A stretch of DNA of 64,000 nucleotides from Parvularculaceae bacterium (GCA_028284065.1 JANQSJ010000008.1:124001-188000), one strand, 5' to 3'. Shown: positions 9,294 through 18,614, numbered from the stretch's first letter. A program made the numbers and translations. Notes: generated by a model not told the origin, from the letters alone.

Positions 9294-9650
9294 TCAGCCG
9301 AGCGCTGCCTTGGCCTTTTCGGCGAGAGCGGCGAACGCCTTCGGCTCATGCACGGCGAGGTCGGCGAGCACCTTGCGGTCGACCTCGACGCCGGCCTTGT
9401 TGAGGCCGTCCATGAGCCGGGAATAGGTCATGCCAAGCTCCCGCGCGCCGGCGTTAATGCGCTGAATCCACAGGGCGCGGAAATTGCGCTTCTTCGCGCG
9501 GCGGTCGCGATAGGCGTACTGGCCGGCCTTTTCCACCGCCTGATTGGCGACGCGGAAGGTGTTCTTGCGGCGGCCGTAATAGCCCTTGGCGTTCTTGATG
9601 ACCTTGCGGTGGCGGGCGTGGGCGGTGACGCCCCGTTTGACGCGTGACAT
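9294..9650 (-). CDS. rplT: 50S ribosomal protein L20
   Basis: 118 residues starting [16 protein letters not shown], the expected L20 N-terminus that threads into 23S rRNA during assembly; the rest ([22 protein letters not shown]... [18 protein letters not shown]) matches throughout. The ATG at 9650 was preferred over an in-frame ATG 20 codons upstream because L20 always begins at MxRVKRG. It follows rpmI by 13 bases and ends at a strong terminator, so it is not co-transcribed with pheS as in many bacteria. infC is not upstream. Confidence 0.98.
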   Translation of the reverse strand: MSRVKRGVTAHARHRKVIKNAKGYYGRRKNTFRVANQAVEKAGQYAYRDRRAKKRNFRALWIQRINAGARELGMTYSRLMDGLNKAGVEVDRKVLADLAVHEPKAFAALAEKAKAALG

Positions 9651-9663
9651 GTGACTGACCCCC

Positions 9664-9864
9664 TTACCGCGCGTACGGCATGTATTTCTTGACGATCTTC
9701 GCGTCCGCATCGGCGAGGCAGTCAGTGCCGCGCTTCTGGCGGATCTGCTTCGGCGTGCGCTTGATCATCCCGTGCCGCTTGCCGGACATGCCGGCCTTCA
9801 CGCGGCCGGTGGCCGTCATCTTGAAGCGCTTCTTGGCGCCCGACTTGGTCTTCATCTTCGGCAT
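9664..9864 (-). CDS. rpmI: 50S ribosomal protein L35
   Basis: 66 residues, [20 protein letters not shown]..., full-length L35 with its basic N-terminal half and the [11 protein letters not shown] motif. A Shine-Dalgarno-like AGGAGAA lies just upstream (minus strand), and a sigma-70-like promoter precedes it by about 120 bases. First gene of the rpmI-rplT unit. Confidence 0.98.
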   Translation of the reverse strand: MPKMKTKSGAKKRFKMTATGRVKAGMSGKRHGMIKRTPKQIRQKRGTDCLADADAKIVKKYMPYAR

Positions 9865-9979
9865 TTCAACTTCTCCTCAGGAGGGCGCCCGGCGTCCCGC
9901 TAGGGGACCGGCGCATTGCAACCGCCAAGGCATGCCATTTCCCTGATGAGGGAGCCCGACGGTTCAACGAAAGCGGCGG

Positions 9980-10007
9980 CTTATAGCGCAAAACCGCGGG
10001 CCCGCAA
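9980..10007 (-). promoter_or_regulatory. Sigma-70-like promoter for rpmI-rplT
   Basis: On the minus strand TTGCGG (10007-10002) and TATAAG (9985-9980) are separated by 16 bases, about 115 bases before the rpmI ATG. The 115-base leader is GC-rich and could carry the usual L20 or L35 feedback structure, but I could not assign one. Confidence 0.55.
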
Positions 10008-10030
10008 GGGCGATCGGGCGGGGACGGGAC

Positions 10031-10327
10031 TCACGTGCTCTCAGCGTCCGCTTCGTCCCGGTAATAGGGCTCAACGACGCCCTTGAACTTCATCGTCAGC
10101 GGATCGCCGTTGCGGTCGACCTTGTTGCCGAGGGCCACCCGAATCCACCCCTCCGAAACGCAGTATTCTTCGACATTGTTTTTCTCCTCGCCGTTGAATC
10201 TGATCCCGACGTCGCGCGAGAGGACCGCTTCGTCGTGATGCGGGCTTTTCGGATTGACGCAGAGCCGGTCAGGCAGCTGAGGATAGGGGGCGTCGTCGGT
10301 CGTGGCGGCGGGAGTGTCCTCGCTCAT
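10031..10327 (-). CDS. DUF3297 family protein
   Basis: A 98-residue protein. After a short variable N-terminus, the body LPDRLCVNPKSPHHDEAVL, GIRFNGEEKNNVEEYCVSEG and DRNGDPLTMKFKGVVEPY matches the small DUF3297 family common in alpha- and gammaproteobacteria. Function is unknown; members are about 80 residues. Start could be the ATG at 10327 or one two codons earlier at 10333. A much longer upstream reading frame exists but has no family support. It stands alone between rpmI and the divergent lipoprotein gene. Confidence 0.85.
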   Translation of the reverse strand: MSEDTPAATTDDAPYPQLPDRLCVNPKSPHHDEAVLSRDVGIRFNGEEKNNVEEYCVSEGWIRVALGNKVDRNGDPLTMKFKGVVEPYYRDEADAEST

Positions 10328-10549
10328 GCGCATCTCGCTATGCTGCTTAAACGGAATACTGCTTAAACGGCGCCGGGACGCCTTGAGCGCCTGCGCGCAC
10401 GGGGTGTCTCGCGGAAGGCGGTCGAGGTCAAGCTCAGGGCGGCGCCGCGGGCGCGAACGCCCGCCGGGGCAAATCCCGACGCGACTCACGTTTCCGCCAG
10501 CATGGTTGCCGCGCGTCGCCGCCGCGGTAGAATGATGATTTGGGGTCGG

Positions 10550-11548
10550 ATGATGCGCGTAACGCAGATCGGCGGAGGGGTTTTGCAAGCTCTGTTGAGC
10601 GGGGCCTTTGCGCTTGCGCTTGCGGCCTGCGCGGCGACGCCTGCGGGACCCGACGCGCACGCGCTCGCGCAACCTGTCTTTGAGGGCGAATTCCGAGAGG
10701 ACTATGGCGGACGCCTGATCGTACAGGCGATGGTAAACGGCGAAGGCCCGTTCGATTTCATTCTCGACACCGCGGCGACGCAAAGCGCGGTTTTCTCAAA
10801 TCTGACGGATCGCCTGTCGCTGACCGTCGAAGAGGACGCGCAGCGGCGCGTATTCAGCCTCGCGGGCCTGCAGGAACGACCGACGACCGCCCTTGAGCTA
10901 TTGCAACTGGGCGACATCGCGCGGCCCGGGCTTAACGTCGTCGTCTTTTCCGACTGGGACGATCAGGAGCGCACGCCTCAGGGCGTGCTCGGGCTGGACG
11001 TTCTATCTTCATACGTCCTTCGCATCGATGCGCGCTCTAGCCGGCTATCTCTTTATCGGCGAGACAATGCGCCCAGCTTTTCCGCAATGGGCTGGGGCGA
11101 GGCGGCGTTGCGGCCGACAAATTTCGGCCTTTCCGGCACCCCGCTCTATCTGTTGCCCGGCGACATTTCCAATCACCGGTTCGAGATGTTGCTGGACACC
11201 GGGTCGGAGATTTCGATCGGCAATTTCGCTTTGCTGGAGCGCATCCTCGTCGCGCCGCGCGTCGTCGACCTCGGCGCGACCGCAACGCGGTTCAATGACG
11301 TTTTCGATCGCACCGTCGAAATATACGACCTTCGATACTCCAACCTCGGATCATCAGGTATCAGCTGGGGCGACGGGCACATGTACTTCACCGAAGCCCA
11401 GATTTTCAGAGACCTCGGTTACCAGGACGCATCTTTCGCCATATTGGGGAATGACGTGCTGACGGGGCGCTCCATCGCCATCGACTTTGTCGGACTGACG
11501 ATTCACGCCTCGCCATTTGCGCCGGCCTCAGGCGGTGAGGACGAGTAA
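10550..11548 (+). CDS. Retropepsin-like aspartyl protease, probable lipoprotein
   Basis: About 332 residues. A signal sequence ends with a lipobox-like ALAAC (Cys near residue 27), suggesting a lipoprotein. Two retropepsin-like half-domains follow: FILDTAATQSAVF near residue 80 and MLLDTGSEISIGNF near residue 215. The second has a canonical DTGS catalytic triad; the first has DTAA, so the protein may be an internally dimeric, pepsin-like enzyme with one degenerate site. Close second-motif glycine-rich strands (GVLGLDVLSSY and ILGNDVLTG) complete each lobe. The ATG pair at 10550/10553 follows a GGGG box; earlier in-frame ATGs give an unusually basic N-terminus. Confidence 0.75.
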   Translation: MMRVTQIGGGVLQALLSGAFALALAACAATPAGPDAHALAQPVFEGEFREDYGGRLIVQAMVNGEGPFDFILDTAATQSAVFSNLTDRLSLTVEEDAQRRVFSLAGLQERPTTALELLQLGDIARPGLNVVVFSDWDDQERTPQGVLGLDVLSSYVLRIDARSSRLSLYRRDNAPSFSAMGWGEAALRPTNFGLSGTPLYLLPGDISNHRFEMLLDTGSEISIGNFALLERILVAPRVVDLGATATRFNDVFDRTVEIYDLRYSNLGSSGISWGDGHMYFTEAQIFRDLGYQDASFAILGNDVLTGRSIAIDFVGLTIHASPFAPASGGEDE

Positions 11549-11569
11549 CCTCACAAGGATAGCGCGAGC

Positions 11570-11746
11570 ATGGTCGGCGACGCGGTCGCCATTCGGTCGA
11601 CCCCCCTCGCCAGCATCAGTCAGCTGAAGGACACCCACGTCCCAGGAGGAAGGCGTCGCCTGCAAGACGCCGTGCGGGCGTTGCGCGCCGATCTTGCCGC
11701 TCTTGCGCCGGGCGCTATTCCGGATACGGAAAACCGCCTGGCGTAG
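11570..11746 (+). CDS. Possible 58-residue hypothetical protein
   Basis: Short frame starting 21 bases after the protease stop, with AAGGAT placed about 10 bases before its ATG. The product is alanine/arginine-rich with a helical stretch (RRRLQDAVRALRADLAALAP). No family is recognised. Codon choice fits a GC-rich gene, and no competing gene exists on the other strand, but the evidence is thin. Confidence 0.3.
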   Translation: MVGDAVAIRSTPLASISQLKDTHVPGGRRRLQDAVRALRADLAALAPGAIPDTENRLA

Positions 11747-11771
11747 CGATGGAAGCGAATGGAGGCGCAAA

Positions 11772-12125
11772 TCACTCGATGGGAAGGCCGTGCATCTTTA
11801 GAAAAGACAGCTTGTCCCAATACCCACGCTGAAAGACTATCTCTTCGCCCTGGACGGTGAAGAATCCACACCCCCGAAGCCCAAGCGGGTCCCGCCATTC
11901 AAGAATGGCGACGGCGCCGGCCTCATGTATTTCTTCCACCAGGCATGTCATATCCGCGGCCGCGAATTCGGCGCGAAACATGGATCTAATTGCGTCTCGA
12001 CCTTCGACCGGGTCCTGCGTGACCTGATGGTTTACTGCGTCCTCCGCATAGAGCTCCGACAGCGCGTCGGCATCCCCGGCGTTGAAACGCCTGACCCATT
12101 CCTCAACAAGCTGTTTCGGCGTCAT
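11772..12125 (-). CDS. SnoaL-like NTF2-fold protein
   Basis: 117 residues from MTPKQLVEEWVRRFNAGDADALSELYAEDAVNHQ, the classic SnoaL/ketosteroid-isomerase-like opening, followed by DPVEGRDAIRSMFRAEFA and ending with FQRGYWDKLSFLKMHGLP. The ATG at 12125 follows AGGAAC; an ATG nine codons upstream is possible. These small alpha+beta barrels are polyketide cyclase-like or limonene epoxide hydrolase-like; substrate unknown. No signal peptide, so cytoplasmic. Confidence 0.78.
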   Translation of the reverse strand: MTPKQLVEEWVRRFNAGDADALSELYAEDAVNHQVTQDPVEGRDAIRSMFRAEFAAADMTCLVEEIHEAGAVAILEWRDPLGLRGCGFFTVQGEEIVFQRGYWDKLSFLKMHGLPIE

Positions 12126-12402
12126 CGATTTGTCCCGTTCCTGAGCCGGCATGAATAACATGCCTCCGCAAGTGTCGCGATAACGGGGTCGACTAGCCGT
12201 TCCTGGAGACCGGCGGCGGTTGAGCCGCGGGGCGCTCCGGACGAGCGACCTCATCGGATTGGAACGTCAGCGCTGCGGCGCGGCCGGCGCCGGCGCGGGG
12301 CCAGCTCCGCCGGTTCGCGCGGAAAATCCTTACCCGTTCTTAACGCCTTCCCGGCAGTTTCGCATCGACAGCCAAGGGCGGAGATCTCCGGGGAGATGGG
12401 CG

Positions 12403-13392
12403 ATGGATGGCGACCCCAATACGGCAGCCGAGATTGACGAGCGTCTGACGCGCGTCGGCGCCGACGGTTATGTGTGCGCGGAGGACGTTCAGTTCCTGCG
12501 TTCGGAAATCTATCCGGACGGGATCGTCGACCGGCGCGAACTCGCCAGCGTTTTCGCGCTCGCCGAACGCGCGCCCGACGGCGACCAGGAATGGCGCGAC
12601 TTCTTCGCCGAAATCTGCGCCGACTTTTTCCTCAATGAGGAAGAGCCGCCGGGCTATATCACGAATGGCGACTTCGCGGCGCTTAAGGCGCTCATCGTCC
12701 GCGACGACGAGGCGCCGTCGGAGCTTGAGCTGTGCGTGCTCGTGCGCCTCATGGAGAAGGCGGTCGCGACGCCGACGGACATGGCCGACTTCGTTGGTGA
12801 ACAGATCAAGCGCGAAATCGTCGAGAAACCAGACCCTTGCGTGACGCGCCGCGAATCGCATCTCCTCAGCCGGTATCTCTACGCCGCGGGCGGCGCGGGC
12901 GCAGTGGCGATCACGCGCGAGGAGGCGGAGCTTCTCTTCGATATCCATGACGCGACGGCGGCCGCCGACAACGCCGAGGAATGGAACGAGCTCTTCGTCA
13001 AGGCGATGGCGGCGCACCTGATGCAATATATCGGGTACAAACCATTGCCGCGAGACGAGGCGATCCGGCTGCATGACTGGGCGAACGACCATTCGGTGAA
13101 TGTCGGCGGGTTCATGACCTCGATGTTCTCCGGCGGCCTCAACGCCATTCTGGAGGCTTACGGCATGAAGCGCGGCGCCGGCCGCCGCAAGGACGATGAC
13201 GAGATCGCCATCGCCATCGCCGAGCAGGTGACGGCGCGCGAGGCCGACTGGCTCGCCAGCCGCATCGGCCGCAATGCGGTGGTCGACGAAGCCGAACAAG
13301 CGCTTCTCGGCTATCTGAAAGAGCTTGAGGCGGACCTCCCGCCAAAGCTGAAGGCGCTGGCTGAAGGCGCCGGCGTCGCCGAGACGGCGTAG
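12403..13392 (+). CDS. Hypothetical helical protein with internal duplication
   Basis: 329 residues starting at ATG 12403, preceded by GGGGAG; a longer frame starting upstream has low-complexity sequence and was rejected. The protein is acidic and helical and seems built from two related halves: ELASVFALAE ... QEWRDFFAEICADFFL near residues 45-80 and EEAELLFDIHD ... EEWNELFVKAMAAHLM near 175-210, each followed by a short linker and another helix. The arrangement recalls TerB-like or EF-hand-derived helical proteins, but I cannot place it in a named family. No signal or membrane segment. Stand-alone gene, convergent with the YbjN gene. Confidence 0.65.
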   Translation: MDGDPNTAAEIDERLTRVGADGYVCAEDVQFLRSEIYPDGIVDRRELASVFALAERAPDGDQEWRDFFAEICADFFLNEEEPPGYITNGDFAALKALIVRDDEAPSELELCVLVRLMEKAVATPTDMADFVGEQIKREIVEKPDPCVTRRESHLLSRYLYAAGGAGAVAITREEAELLFDIHDATAAADNAEEWNELFVKAMAAHLMQYIGYKPLPRDEAIRLHDWANDHSVNVGGFMTSMFSGGLNAILEAYGMKRGAGRRKDDDEIAIAIAEQVTAREADWLASRIGRNAVVDEAEQALLGYLKELEADLPPKLKALAEGAGVAETA

Positions 13393-13424
13393 CGGCTTCT
13401 CGGACGCCAGAACCTGGCGCCCCT

Positions 13425-13934
13425 TCAGGACCCCGCGGCGCGCGCCCGGAAGTGGTTCCGGAACGAGGCGATGACGTCGGCCCATTTGCCGATGCTGTCG
13501 GCCACATGGGCGGGCGTGACGCCGCCGTCGAGATCGATCACATAATCGACGCCGACCGTATCGCGGTCTTCCACCACGTAGGCGCGCCCGAACACCTGGC
13601 GCTCATTGAATGCGTTGACCGCATTGAAGTCGGCCGGCGTCGCGTCGCGGCCGAGGTCGAAGTTCGCGAAGAACATCAGCGTCGAGCAGGCTCCGCCGGC
13701 GCAGTCCATGGCGCGCACGAAATAGAAAACGTCGCCGGCGACGACGCGGGCGACTGGCGCGCCGCTGGCGGCGTCCTCCATCAGGCTGGCGGAGAGGCCG
13801 GCCTCATCAAGGGCCGCAATGATCTCCTCGCCGGTCATCGCGGTCATGACCTCGGCGGCCGCCGGCCCCGCGCCGGTGGCGAACGCAGCGAGGCCGATCG
13901 CGGCCGACGCGAAACGCTTCTTCGAGAGTCCCAT
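13425..13934 (-). CDS. Secreted YbjN-domain protein
   Basis: 169 residues starting MGLSKKRFASAAIGLAAFATG, a signal peptide with cleavage after AAAE region; the ATG 14 codons upstream would break the signal and was rejected. The mature domain (TGEEIIAALDEAGLSASLMED, FYFVRAMDCAGGACSTLMFFANFD, ATPADFNAVNAFNERQVFGRAYV) is a YbjN-type (PF10722-like) fold. In YbjN proteins the role is poorly defined, linked to stress and motility in enterobacteria. The two cysteines at CAGGAC probably form a periplasmic disulfide. Confidence 0.8.
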   Translation of the reverse strand: MGLSKKRFASAAIGLAAFATGAGPAAAEVMTAMTGEEIIAALDEAGLSASLMEDAASGAPVARVVAGDVFYFVRAMDCAGGACSTLMFFANFDLGRDATPADFNAVNAFNERQVFGRAYVVEDRDTVGVDYVIDLDGGVTPAHVADSIGKWADVIASFRNHFRARAAGS

Positions 13935-14131
13935 AAACGCCCCACTTCCCACCGCATCAGCATGCCCGTCTTTCACGGCCTGCTCAATGGCTTCGGGGCG
14001 TAGGAGCGTCGGGGCGTCGGGGCGGGGCCGCGTAGCGGGCCACGCCGCATCTTTCGGCTGAGTCCATCACGCCGAAAAAAATGCTATCAGGCCCCGCCAG
14101 ACGAGAGGCGCATCGCGCGACAGGAGTTCCC

Positions 14132-14887
14132 ATGAGCGACCAAGTTCTAATTGACGCCGCAGATCGCATCATGACGATCGCCTTCAACAGGCCGGAGCGG
14201 CGCAACGCCCTCTCCCACGACATGTACGCCGCCGTCGCCGACGCCCTTGGGCAGGCGGACGCTGACGAAAACGTGCGCGCTGTCGTCCTCACCGGCGAGG
14301 GCGAAGCCTTTACGTCCGGCAACGACATCGGCGACTTCACAAAGCCCTACCCCCATGGCGAACCACCGGTGATGCGCTTCCTGGCGGCCATCCGCGACGG
14401 CGAGACGCCGCTTTTCTGCGCCGTCAATGGCGCGGCGGTGGGGGTCGGCCTGACCATGCTGCTGCATGCCGATTTCGTCTTTGCGTCCGAGGCGGCGACG
14501 TTCAAGGCGCCGTTCGCGGCGCTCGGCGTCGTCCCGGAGGCGGGCTCATCGCTGCTGCTGCCGGCGCGCGTGGGCGAAGCGATGGCGAACGACATTCTGA
14601 TTGCGGGCCGCACGCTCGACGCCGACGAAGCGCTCCGCTGCGGGCTCGTCTCCCGGGTTCTGGCGCCGGACGCGCTGATGGCGGAGACAATTGAGGTTGC
14701 GCGATCGGTGGCGGCGCTCGCCCCGAATGCGGTGAAACGCTCGCGGGCGCTCATCCGCGGCGACCGCACCGCCATCGCAGCGCGCATGGCGGAGGAAAAC
14801 GCGATCTTCGCCGAGCAGCTTGCCTCGCCGGAGTTCGCCGAGTCCGCGGCCGCGTTCATGCAGAAGCGCGCGCCGAACTTCGGCTGA
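14132..14887 (+). CDS. Enoyl-CoA hydratase/isomerase family protein
   Basis: 251-residue crotonase-fold enzyme. Start MSDQVLIDAADRIMTIAFNRPERRNAL at ATG 14132 follows a GGAG box; earlier in-frame ATG adds an unsupported leader. The oxyanion-hole segments are GEGEAFTSGNDIGDF (residues about 57-72) and CAVNGAAVGVGLTMLLHADF (about 100-118). It has the fold of fatty-acid beta-oxidation hydratases, though the GNDI/VGVG pattern is closer to the PaaG/ECI-type isomerases; the catalytic acid pair of true hydratases is not obvious. Stand-alone gene. Confidence 0.85.
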   Translation: MSDQVLIDAADRIMTIAFNRPERRNALSHDMYAAVADALGQADADENVRAVVLTGEGEAFTSGNDIGDFTKPYPHGEPPVMRFLAAIRDGETPLFCAVNGAAVGVGLTMLLHADFVFASEAATFKAPFAALGVVPEAGSSLLLPARVGEAMANDILIAGRTLDADEALRCGLVSRVLAPDALMAETIEVARSVAALAPNAVKRSRALIRGDRTAIAARMAEENAIFAEQLASPEFAESAAAFMQKRAPNFG

Positions 14888-15253
14888 CGCGGCGTCCCGA
14901 GAGCGAATAACTCTCAAGTGCAAAAATCTTGTAGCTTAGCGCGTCAATTAGGGGCGACGACATCATCCCTTATGCGGGATAAGACCTTGATCCAGCGTTC
15001 GTGCGGAAACGAACGTCAGCTTCGTTGGCTAATTCTCCAGTGGACGGATTTGTGGATCAGACGCTCAGGAAAAATTCGTACTGACCCAGTATGACCGGGT
15101 CCTGAACGACGCGAGCGTCGATTAGGCGGGTTGATTAAGAACCGTTTCGCGCGCGCCACAGCGGCCCAAAGACGCGGAGCTCAAGGCCTTTCGCCGCGTT
15201 GACTTGGCGCCGACGCATTCTAGGTTCGAATGGTTACGGAAGGAAACTCTCCG
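14888..15253 (+). other. Long leader/intergenic region before sdhC with hairpins
   Basis: 366 bases without a gene. Notable structures: a perfect CGTTCGT hairpin (14996-15002 with 15009-15015) that competes with AACGAA/TTCGTT (15008-15013 with 15021-15026), a GACCC/GGGTC hairpin (15083-15101) and a perfect CGACGC-ga-GCGTCG hairpin (15107-15120). It probably carries the sdh promoter and could be a structured 5' leader. No named RNA family recognised. Confidence 0.4.
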
Positions 15254-15685
15254 ATGGTCGATACGCCCGCCGGCGCCGCAAGGCCGACAGCGGCCCCGCC
15301 TCAATCGCCGCCGCTGTCGCCGCACCTGCAGATCTGGCGTTTCACGCCGACCATGGCGGCATCGATCACGCAGCGCGCCACCGGCGTCGCGAACTTCACC
15401 GGAACGGCCGTATTGGCTGTCTGGGCGTTCGCGGCGGCGCGCGGCGAGGCGTGGTTCGCGCCGGTCGCCGGCTTCCTCGCCTCGCCCTTCGGCCAGTTCA
15501 TCATTCTCGGCTATATCTGGTCGCTCGTCTTTCACGGGCTCGGCGGCGTCAGATATCTGTATACGGACACCGGCCGCGGGCTTGAGCCGGAATTCGCGAC
15601 GAAAGCCGCGCTCGGCGTCTATGCCGGCTCGGTCGTGATAACGGCCGTCATCGCCATTGCGGCCCACGCCGCGCGCGGCGCCTGA
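15254..15685 (+). CDS. sdhC: Succinate dehydrogenase cytochrome b556 subunit
   Basis: 143-residue membrane anchor of complex II, which with SdhD binds heme b and ubiquinone. Start ATG 15254 follows GGAAAC; three hydrophobic helices are visible. The signature SPHLQIWRFTPTMAASITQR (residues about 23-42) contains the quinone-site Ser and Arg of the family, but the usual His before the Arg is Gln here. The heme ligand His lies in FHGLGGVRYLYTDTG near residue 96. First gene of sdhCDA. Confidence 0.93.
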   Translation: MVDTPAGAARPTAAPPQSPPLSPHLQIWRFTPTMAASITQRATGVANFTGTAVLAVWAFAAARGEAWFAPVAGFLASPFGQFIILGYIWSLVFHGLGGVRYLYTDTGRGLEPEFATKAALGVYAGSVVITAVIAIAAHAARGA

Positions 15686-15701
15686 GGGGAGGGCGGAGAC
15701 G

Positions 15702-16025
15702 ATGGCAAAGGGACCGACCTCCACCTTCGCGGCGCAGCGCGCAAGCGCCGTCATCCTTATACCTATCGCCTTGTGGTTCCTGTGGAGCCTCGCGGCCCAT
15801 GCGGGCGAGGACCTTGAAGGCGCGCGGAACTGGCTGGCGCAGACGCATAACAAGTTTCTCTTCGGCCTTTTCGTCACCGTCGGCGTCTTCCACGGCCGCA
15901 TCGGCCTGCACGAGATCATCCAGGACTATTTCTATGGCGGCATGGCGAAAACGCTCGACACGATCGCGATCGCCGCTGCCGTCCTGATCGCGCTCATCAC
16001 CTGGATATCGCTGTTTCAGATCTGA
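15702..16025 (+). CDS. sdhD: Succinate dehydrogenase hydrophobic anchor subunit
   Basis: 107 residues, three transmembrane helices. The second helix carries FHGRIGLHEIIQDYF (residues about 65-79), with the heme-ligand His and the Asp-Tyr pair that borders the quinone pocket. Start ATG 15702 lies 16 bases after sdhC; an upstream in-frame ATG would overlap sdhC and is not supported. Co-transcribed with sdhC and sdhA. Confidence 0.92.
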   Translation: MAKGPTSTFAAQRASAVILIPIALWFLWSLAAHAGEDLEGARNWLAQTHNKFLFGLFVTVGVFHGRIGLHEIIQDYFYGGMAKTLDTIAIAAAVLIALITWISLFQI

Positions 16026-16097
16026 CGCCAAAGACAAGTCCGCCAACGCCATCTCGTCCGTTATCGGACGACGCGCCGAACCAGAGGCCGCCGCTTC

Positions 16098-17885
16098 ATG
16101 ACCGACAGCTACGAAATAATCGACCACCAGTATGACGTCGTCGTCGTGGGCGCCGGCGGCGCAGGCCTGCGCGCTACGCTCGGCGCCGCGCAGGCCGGCC
16201 TCAAGACCGCCTGCGTCACCAAGGTCTTCCCGACGCGCTCGCACACCGTCGCCGCGCAGGGCGGCATCTCCGCGTCCCTCGGCAATATGGGCGAGGACGA
16301 CTGGCGCTGGCACATGTACGACACCGTCAAGGGCTCCGACTGGCTCGGCGACCAGGACGCGATCGAGTACCTCTGCAAAAACGCGCCCGCCGCCGTCTAC
16401 GAACTGGAGCACTGGGGCGTGCCGTTTTCGCGCACCGAGGACGGCAAGATTTACCAGCGCGCGTTCGGCGGCATGACCCGGAACTATGGCGAGGGTCAGG
16501 TGCAGCGCACCTGCGCCGCCGCCGACCGCACGGGCCACGCCATCCTGCACACGCTTTACGGCCAGTCGGTGAAGCAGAACGCGAAATTCTTCATCGAATA
16601 TTTCGCCCTCGACCTCATCATGTCCGAGGACGGAGAATGCCAGGGCGTCATGGTCTGGAAGCTCGATGACGGGACCATCCACCGCTTCGCCGCGAAGATG
16701 GTGATCCTCGCCACAGGCGGCTATGGCCGCGTCTATTTCTCCTGCACCTCCGCCCACACCTGCACCGGCGATGGCAACGCCATGGTGATGCGCGCCGGCC
16801 TGCCCTTGCAGGACATGGAGTTCGTGCAGTTCCACCCCACTGGCATTTACGGCGCCGGCGTCCTCATCACAGAGGGCGCGCGCGGCGAGGGCGGGTATCT
16901 GACGAATTCCGAAGGCGAGCGCTTCATGGAGCGCTATGCGCCGTCGGCCAAGGACCTCGCGTCGCGCGACGTCGTCTCCCGCTCCATGACCATGGAGATT
17001 CGCGACGGGCGCGGCGTCGGCGGGGACGGCGACCACATCCATCTGAACCTCAATCACCTTGACCCTGCGATCCTCGCCGAACGCCTGCCCGGCATTTCGG
17101 AGAGCGCGAAGATTTTCGCCGGCGTCGACGTGACGAAGGAGCCGATCCCCGTCATCCCCACCGTGCATTACAATATGGGCGGCATACCGACGAATTATTA
17201 CGGTGAAGTCGTCACCAAGAAGGGCGATGACCCGAACGCCGTCGTGCCCGGCCTCATGGCCATCGGCGAGGCGGCGTGCGTCTCCGTCCACGGCGCCAAC
17301 CGGCTCGGCTCCAACTCGCTCATCGATCTCGTCGTCTTCGGGCGCGCGGCGGGCCTTCGCTGCGGCGAGGTCGTCGACAAGGATGCGCCGATCCCGGAGC
17401 TTTCGAAAGACTCAGGGAGCGAAGCCCTCGCCCGGCTCGACCGCTTCCGCTACGCCACCGGCGGCACGCCGACGGCGGAGCTGCGCCTCAAAATGCAGAA
17501 GGTGATGCAGAACAATTGCGCCGTCTTCCGCACCGGCGAGGTTCTGGAGGAAGGCCAGAGCCTTATCGCCGATGTCTATTCGGGACTGCCGGACATCTCC
17601 GTCGCCGACCGGTCGATGATCTGGAACACCGACCTCGTCGAAACGCTGGAGTTCGACAATCTCATCGAGCAGGCGGTGGTGACGATGGAGTCGGCCGCCA
17701 ACCGCAAGGAAAGCCGCGGCGCGCACGCCCGCGAGGACTGTCCGGACCGGGACGACGAAAACTGGATGAAGCACACCATTTCCTGGTTCCAGAACGGCAA
17801 GGCCTCGCTCGACTATCGCCCGGTGCATGATTATACGTTGACGGACGAAATCTCCTACATCGAACCGAAAGCGCGGGTGTACTAG
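16098..17885 (+). CDS. sdhA: Succinate dehydrogenase flavoprotein subunit
   Basis: 595 residues, full length. The FAD Rossmann motif is [17 protein letters not shown] (about 16-32), the covalently flavinylated His lies in [10 protein letters not shown] (about 48-57), and substrate/catalytic segments [20 protein letters not shown] and [19 protein letters not shown] are intact. C-terminus ends [10 protein letters not shown] as usual. It oxidises succinate to fumarate and passes electrons to SdhB. Its TAG stop shares a CTAG with the stop of the convergent DUF998 gene. sdhB lies 4 kb farther on, unusually far. Confidence 0.98.
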   Translation: MTDSYEIIDHQYDVVVVGAGGAGLRATLGAAQAGLKTACVTKVFPTRSHTVAAQGGISASLGNMGEDDWRWHMYDTVKGSDWLGDQDAIEYLCKNAPAAVYELEHWGVPFSRTEDGKIYQRAFGGMTRNYGEGQVQRTCAAADRTGHAILHTLYGQSVKQNAKFFIEYFALDLIMSEDGECQGVMVWKLDDGTIHRFAAKMVILATGGYGRVYFSCTSAHTCTGDGNAMVMRAGLPLQDMEFVQFHPTGIYGAGVLITEGARGEGGYLTNSEGERFMERYAPSAKDLASRDVVSRSMTMEIRDGRGVGGDGDHIHLNLNHLDPAILAERLPGISESAKIFAGVDVTKEPIPVIPTVHYNMGGIPTNYYGEVVTKKGDDPNAVVPGLMAIGEAACVSVHGANRLGSNSLIDLVVFGRAAGLRCGEVVDKDAPIPELSKDSGSEALARLDRFRYATGGTPTAELRLKMQKVMQNNCAVFRTGEVLEEGQSLIADVYSGLPDISVADRSMIWNTDLVETLEFDNLIEQAVVTMESAANRKESRGAHAREDCPDRDDENWMKHTISWFQNGKASLDYRPVHDYTLTDEISYIEPKARVY

Positions 17886-18496
17886 CGGGACGTTCGGATC
17901 GAATAGACCCCAAGCGCGATCAGCCAGAGGCAAAGCGACAGAAGAAATCCGCGCTGATATAGCCCGATGAGCGGATGATCGAGACCCCCTGCGCCCATCA
18001 GACGAAACGACAGCCCCATGCCTGTCGCGGCCAAAAGCCCGGCCACAAGGGGAACGACGCGCCTCGCGCTCCATAGCGCCGAGACGCCGATCCATATGGC
18101 GCCGAAGAAGGCCAGAATAAACGCCGAGAACGCCGTCCAGTTATGGATGGCCTGAGACCGGCTTCCTTCAAACGGGCAGCCGGCGTCGCAGGGGTGGAGC
18201 CCCGCCGCAACGAATCCGGCGCCGGCAAGAACGAGCAGCGCGCCGCCGAGCACGGTGAGGCTTCCGTAGTGCGCGCGGACAAGAAAACCGAGCCCAAACA
18301 GAATGATCGCTGCGCCAAACGGGATGATTCCCGCGAGGTTCATAATCTCCGCGTAAGGCGCATTAATGGCCGCGAGTTCAGAGACAAACTGCCCTTTCGG
18401 GTCGTAACCCGGCGTCAGTTCGCCAATGACGATGATCATCGCGACGAAAAGGACTGCGCCAAGAACGGCGCTCCATCTTGATACGCTTGCGAACAC
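17882..18496 (-). CDS. DUF998 family membrane protein
   Basis: 204 residues from a GTG at 18496, preceded by AGGGAAGTGGG; the longer ATG frame (249 residues) begins with an implausibly basic stretch. Six hydrophobic helices, with the family segments [14 protein letters not shown] near residue 32 and [20 protein letters not shown] near residue 100 between helices; the latter is highly characteristic of DUF998. Function unknown. It lies between sdhA and the AlkB-like gene, on the opposite strand from sdh. Confidence 0.8.
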   Translation of the reverse strand: MFASVSRWSAVLGAVLFVAMIIVIGELTPGYDPKGQFVSELAAINAPYAEIMNLAGIIPFGAAIILFGLGFLVRAHYGSLTVLGGALLVLAGAGFVAAGLHPCDAGCPFEGSRSQAIHNWTAFSAFILAFFGAIWIGVSALWSARRVVPLVAGLLAATGMGLSFRLMGAGGLDHPLIGLYQRGFLLSLCLWLIALGVYSIRTSR

Positions 18497-18614
18497 GTCG
18501 CGCCCACTTCCCTGATGCAATGCGACCCTAGGCCCGAACCGGCGACGCGCAAGGCGGCCCGTCCGGCGACAGCACCGCTTCGACGGAAAACGTTGGCGCC
18601 GCGCGAGCCCGCCG

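Noticed and set aside
15213-15240. Possible tRNA T-arm (AGGTTCGAATGG)
   Set aside because: No flanking acceptor or anticodon stems can be formed around it.
15648-17291. A 547-codon minus-strand frame over sdhA
   Set aside because: Antisense shadow of sdhD and sdhA caused by high GC; no family features.
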